In this document: positions 7,581 to 12,488 of the stretch, piece by piece
Numbering within the stretch: position 1 is the first letter of the stretch
Layout of the letters: each line of letters begins with the position of its first letter
DNA from: Ga0077527 sp049433545
Lineage (GTDB): Bacteria > Pseudomonadota > Gammaproteobacteria > Burkholderiales > SG8-41
Reading direction: 5' to 3'
Length of the DNA: 12,488 bases
Assembly: GCA_049433545.1 (NCBI GenBank)
Contig: JBMTEY010000076.1
Span: 1 to 12,488 of the forward strand
Position numbers and translations under genes: made by a program
The notes under the pieces: model-generated
Seen by the model: only the letters and a program-made list of their open reading frames with translations
Database searches by the model: none
Told to the model about the DNA's origin: nothing

Positions 7581-7611
7581 AGCGGGGAGCTCCGGCTCCC
7601 CGCTTTTTTTT
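7581..7611 (+). terminator. strong intrinsic terminator between gltI and gltJ
   Basis: Perfect 10-bp stem AGCGGGGAGC (7581-7590) with GCTCCCCGCT (7595-7604), loop TCCG, followed directly by a run of eight T (7604-7611). It starts 21 bp after the gltI stop and ends 29 bp before gltJ. With no clear promoter after it, gltJKL expression would depend on read-through, giving more binding protein than membrane complex. Confidence 0.92.
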
Positions 7612-7640
7612 GTGCCGGCTTTCGCGTTACACTGCCCCAC

Positions 7641-8366
7641 ATGGACTTCGGCTTCCTCTCGCAGCCGGCCTTCTCGGGTGGCGGCACCTACCTCGACTGG
7701 GTGATCACCGGAATCAAGTGGACGATCCTGGTGTCGCTGTGCTCATGGGTGATCGCCTTCAGCGTCGGCTCGGTGCTCGGCGTGATGCGCACCACGAAGG
7801 TCATCTGGCTTAACGGCCCCGCCACCGCCTACGTCGAGCTGTTCCGCAACATCCCGCTGCTGGTGCACATGTTCATCTGGTATTTCGTGATGCCGGAACT
7901 TGTACCGAAATCCTTGGGTCTGTGGATGAAGCAGGGCATGCCCATGCCCGAGTTCTGGAGCGCGGTGCTTGCCCTGGGCTTCTACACCGCGTCGCGCGTC
8001 GCCGAGCAGGTGCGCTCGGGCATCCAGTCGATCCCCCGCGGCCAGACCCATGCGGCACTCGCCACCGGGCTGACCATGCCCCAGGTTTATCGCCACGTGC
8101 TGCTGCCCATGGGCTACCGCATCGTCATCCCGCCGCTGACTTCCGAATTCCTCACCATCTTCAAGAACTCCTCGGTGGCACTGACCATCGGCGTACTCGA
8201 AATGACCGCGCAGGCACGCAGCATTTCCGAATACACCTTCCGCACCTTTGAAATCTTCTCGCTGGCCACCGTGGTCTATGTGGTGATCACGATGCTGGTG
8301 GTGGTGCTGATGCAGTTCGTCGAGGCCAAAGTGCGCGTGCCCGGCTACATCGGCACCGGGAAATAG
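7641..8366 (+). CDS. gltJ: glutamate/aspartate ABC transporter permease
   Basis: 241-residue inner-membrane permease of the His/Glu/Gln/Arg/opine type (BPD_transp_1 fold), pairing with GltK to form the channel for acidic amino acids; E. coli GltJ has 246 residues. Hydrophobic helices are seen at about 20-48, 62-85, 105-120, 150-175 and 205-230. Family motifs: AYVELFRNIPLLV (63-75) and the cytoplasmic EAA loop (about 121-156, with SIPRGQTHAALATGLT) that docks on GltL. KNSSVALTIGVLEM further on is also typical. No good Shine-Dalgarno precedes ATG 7641; the upstream bases are the tail of the terminator. TAG at 8364 is followed after 2 bp by gltK. Confidence 0.94.
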   Translation: MDFGFLSQPAFSGGGTYLDWVITGIKWTILVSLCSWVIAFSVGSVLGVMRTTKVIWLNGPATAYVELFRNIPLLVHMFIWYFVMPELVPKSLGLWMKQGMPMPEFWSAVLALGFYTASRVAEQVRSGIQSIPRGQTHAALATGLTMPQVYRHVLLPMGYRIVIPPLTSEFLTIFKNSSVALTIGVLEMTAQARSISEYTFRTFEIFSLATVVYVVITMLVVVLMQFVEAKVRVPGYIGTGK

Positions 8367-8368
8367 CC

Positions 8369-9058
8369 GTGTTCAGCAACTTCGATTACGACGTCATCCA
8401 GCGCGCGCTGCCCTACCTGTGGCAGGGCATGCTGACCACGCTGGGCCTGACGCTGCTCGCCATGATCGGCGGCATAGTGCTCGGCACGCTGCTGGCACTG
8501 ATGCGGCTCTCCAGCATCAAGGCCATCAGCGTACCCGCCGCCACCTACGTCAACCTGCTGCGCGCAACACCGCTGATCCTGGTGATTTTCTGGTTCTATT
8601 TCCTGGTGCCGATCGCGATCAAGCACATCTCCGGCGACAGCTACGCCCAGGGCATAGGCCCTTTCCATTCGGCGCTGATAGCGTTCACCCTGTTCGAGGC
8701 CGCCTACTACTGCGAGATCATCCGCGCCGGCATCCAGAGCGTGCCCGCCGGTCAGGTCAACGCCGCCTACGCGCTGGGCCTCAACTACCGCCTGGCCACC
8801 ACGCTGGTGGTGCTGCCGCAGGCATTCCGTAACATGGTGCCCATCCTGCTGACCCAGGGCATCATCCTGTTCCAGGACACTTCGCTGGTCTACGTGGTCG
8901 GACTCACCGATTTCATGGGCGCGGCGAGCAAGGTCGCGCAGCGCGACGGCCGGCTGGTGGAAATGTACCTGTTCGCCGCACTGATCTATTTCATCCTCTG
9001 TTTCAGCGCTTCGTATTTCGTCAGACGGCTGCAGCTGCGCATCACCCCGCCGCGTTAG
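8369..9058 (+). CDS. gltK: glutamate/aspartate ABC transporter permease
   Basis: 229-residue second permease; E. coli GltK has 224. Strong family matches: ATYVNLLRATPLILVIFWFY (58-77), FEAAYYCEIIRAGIQSVPAG (109-128), the EAA loop AAYALGLNYRLATTLVVLP (132-150), QAFRNMVPILLTQGIILFQD (151-170) and TSLVYVVGLTDF (171-182). About five hydrophobic helices. It starts with GTG at 8369, 2 bp after the gltJ stop; no in-frame ATG exists before residue 21, and the GTG reading matches the family N-terminus. Translation is probably coupled to gltJ. AGGAAAG across its stop codon serves gltL. Confidence 0.94.
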   Translation: MFSNFDYDVIQRALPYLWQGMLTTLGLTLLAMIGGIVLGTLLALMRLSSIKAISVPAATYVNLLRATPLILVIFWFYFLVPIAIKHISGDSYAQGIGPFHSALIAFTLFEAAYYCEIIRAGIQSVPAGQVNAAYALGLNYRLATTLVVLPQAFRNMVPILLTQGIILFQDTSLVYVVGLTDFMGAASKVAQRDGRLVEMYLFAALIYFILCFSASYFVRRLQLRITPPR

Positions 9059-9071
9059 GAAAGCAAACACC

Positions 9072-9806
9072 ATGGCCATGATCGAATTCAGGAACGTCAG
9101 CAAGTGGTACGGCAGCTTCCAGGTGCTGAAGGACTGCACGACAAAGGTTGAAAAAGGCGAGGTCATCGTCGTCTGCGGCCCCTCCGGCTCCGGCAAATCG
9201 ACGCTGATCAAGTGCGTCAACGGCCTCGAACCATTTCAGCAGGGCGACATCATCGTCAACGGCCAGTCGGTGGGCGCCAAAACCACCAACCTGCCGCAGC
9301 TGCGCGCGAAAATCGGCATGGTGTTCCAGAACTTCGAGCTGTTTCCGCACATGAGCGTGACTGCCAACCTGAACCTCGCCCAGGTCAAGGTGCTCGGTCG
9401 CAGCACGGAAGAAGCCACCGAAAAATCCCGCAGCCTGCTACAGCGCGTCGGCCTGATCGACCATGCGCAGAAATACCCCGGCCAGCTCTCCGGCGGCCAG
9501 CAGCAGCGCGTAGCCATCGCCCGCGCGCTGGCGATGGACCCGATCGCCATGCTTTTCGACGAACCGACCTCGGCACTCGACCCGGAAATGATCAACGAGG
9601 TGCTCGACGTGATGGTCGAACTCGCCCATGAAGGCATGACCATGATGTGCGTGACCCACGAGATGGGATTCGCGCGCAAGGTCGCGCACCGCGTGATCTT
9701 CATGGACCAGGGCGAAATCGTCGAGGACGCCACCAAGGACGAGTTCTTCGGCACGCCGCGCTCCGAGCGCGCACAGCAGTTCCTGTCAAAAATCCTTCAT
9801 CATTGA
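9072..9806 (+). CDS. gltL: glutamate/aspartate ABC transporter, ATP-binding protein
   Basis: 244-residue cytosolic ATPase that powers import through GltJK; E. coli GltL has 241. All ABC motifs are intact: Walker A GPSGSGKST (36-44), Q-loop Q86 in VFQNFELFPHM, signature LSGGQQQR (139-146), Walker B MLFDEP with D163/E164, D-loop SALD (167-170) and switch H196 in VTHEMGFA. This subtype (polar amino acid, GlnQ-like) is marked by FQNFELFPH and THEMGFAR. ATG 9072 has AGGAAAG 8 nt upstream, overlapping the gltK stop; ATG 9078 is an alternative. The last codons and stop lie inside a hairpin. Confidence 0.96.
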   Translation: MAMIEFRNVSKWYGSFQVLKDCTTKVEKGEVIVVCGPSGSGKSTLIKCVNGLEPFQQGDIIVNGQSVGAKTTNLPQLRAKIGMVFQNFELFPHMSVTANLNLAQVKVLGRSTEEATEKSRSLLQRVGLIDHAQKYPGQLSGGQQQRVAIARALAMDPIAMLFDEPTSALDPEMINEVLDVMVELAHEGMTMMCVTHEMGFARKVAHRVIFMDQGEIVEDATKDEFFGTPRSERAQQFLSKILHH

Positions 9807-9815
9807 TGATGAAGG
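9794..9815 (+). repeat. hairpin enclosing the gltL stop codon
   Basis: CCTTCATCA (9794-9802) pairs perfectly with TGATGAAGG (9807-9815); the loop is TTGA, which holds the TGA stop. The left arm encodes the end of GltL (Leu-His-His). In mRNA this would be a 9-bp hairpin unfolded by terminating ribosomes. Confidence 0.5.
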
Positions 9816-9820
9816 TCTGG

Positions 9821-9840
9821 CCTGTGCGTACGCGCACAGG
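9821..9840 (+). terminator. hairpin downstream of gltL, possible end of the glt operon
   Basis: CCTGTGCG (9821-9828) and CGCACAGG (9833-9840), loop TACG: perfect 8-bp stem. Five T follow only after 12 bases (9853-9857), so the form is not canonical. TAGAAT at 9841-9846, directly after the stem, resembles a -10 box for the next gene, but no -35 is visible. Confidence 0.45.
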
Positions 9841-9864
9841 TAGAATGCGCGCTTTTTAACGGAA

Positions 9865-9879
9865 GCGCCGCTGCGGCGC
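9865..9879 (+). repeat. GC-rich hairpin just upstream of the YkgJ-family gene
   Basis: GCGCCGC, one T, then GCGGCGC: the arms are perfectly complementary, giving about 6 bp of stem and a 3-nt loop. It ends 9 bp before ATG 9889, where a Shine-Dalgarno would be expected and none is seen, so it could hinder ribosome entry. Confidence 0.35.
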
Positions 9880-9888
9880 GCATCAGAC

Positions 9889-10287
9889 ATGGCGACAGGC
9901 AACGGCAAACCGGCGGCAAAAAAATCCGGCAACCAGTACGACTGCAGCAAATGCCCCGGCTACTGCTGCAGCTACCCGCTGATCGAAATCGGCAAACGCG
10001 ACATCGCGCGCCTGGCAAAACACTTTGGCTTGAGCTATGCACAGGCGGAGACCCGCTACACGCGTTTCGACAAATCGGAAAAAGTGCGCTCGCTGCGCCA
10101 GCAGGAGGACGAACACTTCGGCCGCATCTGCAAACTGTTCGACACCAAGAAGCGCCAGTGCACGGTCTACGAGGCGCGGCCCGGCGTCTGCCGCGACTAT
10201 CCCGAAGGCAAACGCTGCGGTTATTACGATTTCCTGCAGTTCGAACGCGAACACCAGGACGACCCGACGTTCATTGCGACGACCTGA
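9889..10287 (+). CDS. YkgJ family cysteine-cluster protein
   Basis: 132-residue small cytosolic protein with the cysteine pattern of the CxxCxxCC (YkgJ, PF03692) family, thought to bind zinc or an iron-sulfur cluster; its role is not known. Eight cysteines are seen: C19, C22, C26 and C27 in CSKCPGYCC (one residue longer than the textbook spacing), then C81, C91, C101 and C110 in ICKLFD, QCTVYEARPGVC and RCGYYDF. The CTVYEARPxxCRxYP block is typical. The N-terminus is Lys/Gly-rich and looks disordered. ATG 9889 is the only sensible start; no Shine-Dalgarno is visible. It follows the glt operon by 82 bp on the same strand, separated by hairpins, and is probably an independent unit. Confidence 0.88.
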   Translation: MATGNGKPAAKKSGNQYDCSKCPGYCCSYPLIEIGKRDIARLAKHFGLSYAQAETRYTRFDKSEKVRSLRQQEDEHFGRICKLFDTKKRQCTVYEARPGVCRDYPEGKRCGYYDFLQFEREHQDDPTFIATT

Positions 10288-10320
10288 AAAATATAAATAA
10301 AAACAAATAGTTATATTACA
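10288..10320. other. short AT-rich stretch after the YkgJ-family gene
   Basis: 33 bases with only four G/C, in a GC-rich neighbourhood, directly after the stop codon. It lies between converging genes. It contains TATAAAT (10292-10298) but no gene starts downstream on the plus strand. It may be an unstructured region aiding transcription release; I see nothing else in it. Confidence 0.4.
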
Positions 10321-10352
10321 TTCCGGCCACAGTGCCGGATCACTGCCCGCAA

Positions 10353-10380
10353 AAAACCCCGCGCCGTGGCGCGGGGTTTT
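10353..10380. terminator. bidirectional intrinsic terminator
   Basis: CCCCGCGC (10357-10364) pairs with GCGCGGGG (10369-10376), loop CGTG, flanked by six A on the left and four T on the right, so both strands give a stem followed by a T-run. It serves the converging YkgJ-family gene (plus) and MBL hydrolase gene (minus, stop at 10402). Confidence 0.9.
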
Positions 10381-10401
10381 GTTTGTCCGGCTGCGCCTGG
10401 A

Positions 10402-11361
10402 TCAGCAACCGGCCGTGCACTTGCCGCTGCCGTCGAACTCCATGGTCCTGCCGCTCAGCGGGATATGCACCGGCACCTTGGCACCCTTGATGAAGGTCTC
10501 GGTGCGGGTTCCCGGCAGCACCTTGCCGCCCTTGGTCGCCACTTCATTGGCATGCGAAGCGATCACCGCGGCCGGCTTGACCAGGTCGTTGATCACGTAC
10601 ACCGCCTCCTTAGGGCCGGTGGTGAAAGTGTCGCCGATGTTCATCACCACGAGCTTCGCCTTGTAGTGGCCGCGCACCACCTTGTCCTGCTCGGCGGTGA
10701 TGCCGGTGTCACCGGACAGGTAGACCACCAGGCCGTTGCTGAAGGTCAGCACGTAGCCGGTGGGGGGGCCGACATAGCCGGCAATCCCCGCCTCCTTCAT
10801 GTGTTTGCCCAGTTCCCCTCCGATGTAGCCGGGATCAAGGCCGTTGCTGTGCACCGCGGGCACGGTGGCGATGGTCACGCCGCCGATCTTGCGCGATGCG
10901 CCAAAGCGCACCAGCAGCGAATCAGCCGGATTGCCACCCAGTGCCTTCAGCTTGCCGGCAAAAAACGGCGGCATCTCGCTGCCGGTGACGATTTTCGCCT
11001 TCTTGGCGAGCGCGATGTTCACCGTGCTCGAATTCGGCATCGCAGAAACCGAGGTATCGGGTTTTGCGCAGGTGCCCGCATTGGGCGCCTTGGTATGGGC
11101 ATTGCCTACGTGGTCGCCGTGCATGTGGCTGACGAGGATGATGTCGATCTTGCCCAACCGTGGATCATCCGGACCCGCCACCGTGCGGCCGACGTCATAA
11201 AGTACGCGCGTGCCGTTCGGATCCTCGAATATCATCGCCCGGTCCTGCGGGCAGAACTCGCCCTCGTGACTGCCCAGCGGCGTCACCTTCACCGTGGCCG
11301 CGCCGGCGCCGAACACCATCATACCGGCCAGCGCGACGATCATTGCGGATAAGGTCTTCAT
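10402..11361 (-). CDS. exported metallo-beta-lactamase-fold hydrolase (UPF0173/UlaG-like)
   Basis: 319-residue metal-dependent hydrolase. An N-terminal signal peptide is seen: Lys2, hydrophobic core 5-18, likely cut after GAGAA (22). MBL metal motif HMHGDH gives H79, H81, D83 and H84; further ligands are probably H171 (PAVHSNG), D218 (SGDTG) and H270 (ASHANE). The segment NIGDTFTTGPKEAVYVINDL (241-260) resembles the UPF0173/COG2220 branch, whose usual members are shorter (about 225 residues) and lack a signal peptide. An insertion (about 88-115) follows the metal motif. Cysteines 37, 98, 315 and 319 could pair in the periplasm. ATG 11361 is chosen because AGGAGG lies 5 nt upstream and the signal peptide starts there; the frame runs open to 11580. 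Substrate unknown. It lies 95 bp downstream of argE on the same strand. Confidence 0.88.
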   Translation of the reverse strand: MKTLSAMIVALAGMMVFGAGAATVKVTPLGSHEGEFCPQDRAMIFEDPNGTRVLYDVGRTVAGPDDPRLGKIDIILVSHMHGDHVGNAHTKAPNAGTCAKPDTSVSAMPNSSTVNIALAKKAKIVTGSEMPPFFAGKLKALGGNPADSLLVRFGASRKIGGVTIATVPAVHSNGLDPGYIGGELGKHMKEAGIAGYVGPPTGYVLTFSNGLVVYLSGDTGITAEQDKVVRGHYKAKLVVMNIGDTFTTGPKEAVYVINDLVKPAAVIASHANEVATKGGKVLPGTRTETFIKGAKVPVHIPLSGRTMEFDGSGKCTAGC

Positions 11362-11366
11362 GCTTT

Positions 11367-11372
11367 CCTCCT
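11367..11372 (-). promoter_or_regulatory. ribosome binding site of the exported MBL hydrolase
   Basis: AGGAGG on the minus strand, 5 nt before ATG 11361; it fixes the start at the signal peptide and not at the far upstream in-frame ATG at 11580. Confidence 0.85.
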
Positions 11373-11456
11373 GTGGATTGTCTGATGCAGCCTGCTGCCT
11401 GCCGAAATTGTCACACAAAAAAACAAGTTCGTTGCAATAACACCCTCCCGCCGGAC

Positions 11457-12488
11457 TTATTCCGCAGCCCCGCACAGGCGTCCGTACAGGCCGTGCAGAA
11501 ACGCCTCGCACTGCGCCACCTGCGCCAGCGTGACAAATTCGTCGGGCTTGTGCGCCTGGCGGATCGAGCCCGGGCCGCACACCACCGTCGGCACGCCGGC
11601 GACCTGGAACTGCGAAGCCTCGGTACCGAACGACACCTTGGCGAGGTCGCCGCTGCCCGAAAATTCCTGCGCCAGCGCAGTGATTGCGGCTTCAGCGCCG
11701 GTATCCAGCGCCGGGATTTCCGACATTTTGACGATGCTGAACCCGGTCTGCGGATCGACCGCGTGCATTTCCGGCTCGATCACTTTCCGCACGTGCGCCT
11801 CGAATTCCCGCAGCAGCGCATCCGGATCGTCGCCTGGCAGGTTGCGGAACTCGAAATCGAAGACGCAGTCCTGCGGCACGATGTTCAGCGCCGTGCCGCC
11901 GCGGATCACGCCGGTATGCACGGTGGTGTACGCCACGTCGAAACCGCGGTCGTACGGCCCGCGGTCGCGGTGCCGGCGCGCCAGCCGTTTCAGGAAAGCC
12001 ACGGCCTCCGCCGCCGCCTCCACCGCGTTGACCCCGTACGGCGCGTAGGCCGAATGCGATGCGAGGCCACGTACCGTGCAGCGGTAACTCTGCTTGCCCT
12101 TGTGCGCGATCACCGGGCGCATTTCCGTCGGTTCACCGACGACGCAGGACAGCGGCCGGATGCCCGCCTGCGCCATGTCGGCGAGCAGCTCACGCACGCC
12201 GAGGCAGCCGACCTCCTCGTCGTAGCTGAAGGCGAAATGCAGCGGCGTCTTCAGTCTGCCGGCGTATTCCGGCGCCAGCGCCAGCGCACAGGCGATGAAA
12301 CTCTTCATGTCGGAGGTGCCGCGGCCGTAGAGCCTGCCGTCACGTTCGGCGACCGCGAACGGATCCGTCGCCCAGTCCTGGCCGTCGACCGGCACCACGT
12401 CGGTGTGTCCCGACAGCACCATGCCCGGTTCGCCGCGCGGGCCCAGCGTCGCGAACAGGTTGGCCTTGCGCTTGTCGCGGTCGAAAGT
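11457..12488 (-). CDS. argE: acetylornithine deacetylase (N-terminus cut by window edge)
   Basis: M20-family metallopeptidase that removes acetyl from N2-acetylornithine to give ornithine in arginine synthesis; cytosolic, two-metal. 343 residues are visible, the frame running unbroken to the window end (12488); about 40-45 N-terminal residues are missing. Counting from the window edge: metal His28 and catalytic Asp30 in LSGHTDVVPVDG, bridging Asp60 in GRGTSDMK, Glu91/Glu92 in SYDEEVGCLG, Glu119 in GEPTEM, dimerisation-domain His145 in ASHSAYAP, and the last metal His near the C-terminus in RQAHKPDEF. The residues upstream of ATG 12422 (e.g. KRKANLFATLGP) match the family, so that ATG is internal. 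GEPT and GKQSYRCTVRG favour ArgE over the related DapE; succinyl-diaminopimelate or other N-acyl amino acid substrates are less likely. Confidence 0.88.
   Translation of the reverse strand, partial: TFDRDKRKANLFATLGPRGEPGMVLSGHTDVVPVDGQDWATDPFAVAERDGRLYGRGTSDMKSFIACALALAPEYAGRLKTPLHFAFSYDEEVGCLGVRELLADMAQAGIRPLSCVVGEPTEMRPVIAHKGKQSYRCTVRGLASHSAYAPYGVNAVEAAAEAVAFLKRLARRHRDRGPYDRGFDVAYTTVHTGVIRGGTALNIVPQDCVFDFEFRNLPGDDPDALLREFEAHVRKVIEPEMHAVDPQTGFSIVKMSEIPALDTGAEAAITALAQEFSGSGDLAKVSFGTEASQFQVAGVPTVVCGPGSIRQAHKPDEFVTLAQVAQCEAFLHGLYGRLCGAAE

Noticed and set aside
5601..7640. Minus-strand open frame of 679 codons
   Set aside because: It runs codon-aligned antisense through both the racemase gene and gltI, which have intact families on the plus strand. 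Same rare-codon explanation.
8345..9220. Minus-strand open frame of 291 codons over gltK and the start of gltL
   Set aside because: Antisense to genes with full family matches; the composition (Gln/His/Asp-rich) is that of a shadow frame.
10322..10339. TCCGGC/GCCGGA inverted repeat as a terminator of the YkgJ-family gene
   Set aside because: Only a 6-bp stem with no T-run; the strong bidirectional terminator at 10353-10380 explains the end.
10366..11352. Plus-strand open frame of 328 codons
   Set aside because: Codon-aligned antisense to the MBL hydrolase, which has a signal peptide, metal motif and strong ribosome site on the minus strand; it also begins inside the bidirectional terminator.
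11417..11423. T7 run on the minus strand between argE and the MBL gene as a terminator
   Set aside because: No stable stem precedes it on the minus strand; only 3-4 bp pairings are found.
11362..11580. N-terminal extension of the MBL hydrolase to ATG 11580
   Set aside because: It would overlap the end of argE and hide the signal peptide; AGGAGG at 11367-11372 clearly serves ATG 11361.

Overview
This is an ordinary chromosomal segment of a GC-rich proteobacterium, most likely a betaproteobacterium. The evidence is an E. coli-type DnaE polymerase (degenerate PHP site, QxxLF clamp motif), a gltIJKL operon in the same order as in E. coli, an ArgE of proteobacterial type, and almost no use of TTA, CTA or TCA codons. 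The betaproteobacterial assignment is inferred from protein resemblance and is not proven. I see no tRNA, rRNA, CRISPR array, transposon, phage gene or origin.

Layout. (1) 1-3434, minus: dnaE, cut at its 3' end by the window edge. (2) 3435-3625: divergent spacer with a 20-bp dyad. (3) 3626-5391, plus: a ten-TM EamA-type exporter overlapping by 4 bp an alpha/beta hydrolase. (4) 5413-5434: GC-rich hairpin where that pair meets a minus-strand gene for a 52-residue membrane protein (5446-5604). (5) 5787-6515, plus: an aspartate/glutamate racemase family protein. (6) 6639-9806, plus: gltI, strong terminator, gltJ, gltK, gltL, a complete acidic amino acid ABC importer. (7) 9794-9879: a run of three hairpins, the first enclosing the gltL stop codon. 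(8) 9889-10287, plus: a YkgJ-family cysteine-cluster protein. (9) 10353-10380: bidirectional terminator. (10) 10402-11361, minus: an exported metallo-beta-lactamase-fold hydrolase. (11) 11457-12488, minus: argE, cut at its 5' end.

How the genes relate. GltI would capture glutamate/aspartate in the periplasm, GltJ and GltK would form the channel, and GltL would supply ATP hydrolysis. The terminator after gltI would let most transcripts end there, giving more binding protein than permease. The racemase just upstream, on the same strand, acts (by family) on the same kind of substrates and may be functionally linked. ArgE (ornithine synthesis from N-acetylornithine) also belongs to glutamate-family metabolism, but nothing in the sequence ties it to the transporter. 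The EamA/hydrolase pair is probably one transcript of unknown substrate.

I found no convincing new multi-gene system. The items most worth a second look are the 52-residue membrane protein, the exported version of a normally cytosolic MBL family, the racemase-transporter linkage, and the hairpins at 3472-3491, 6590-6606 and 9794-9840.
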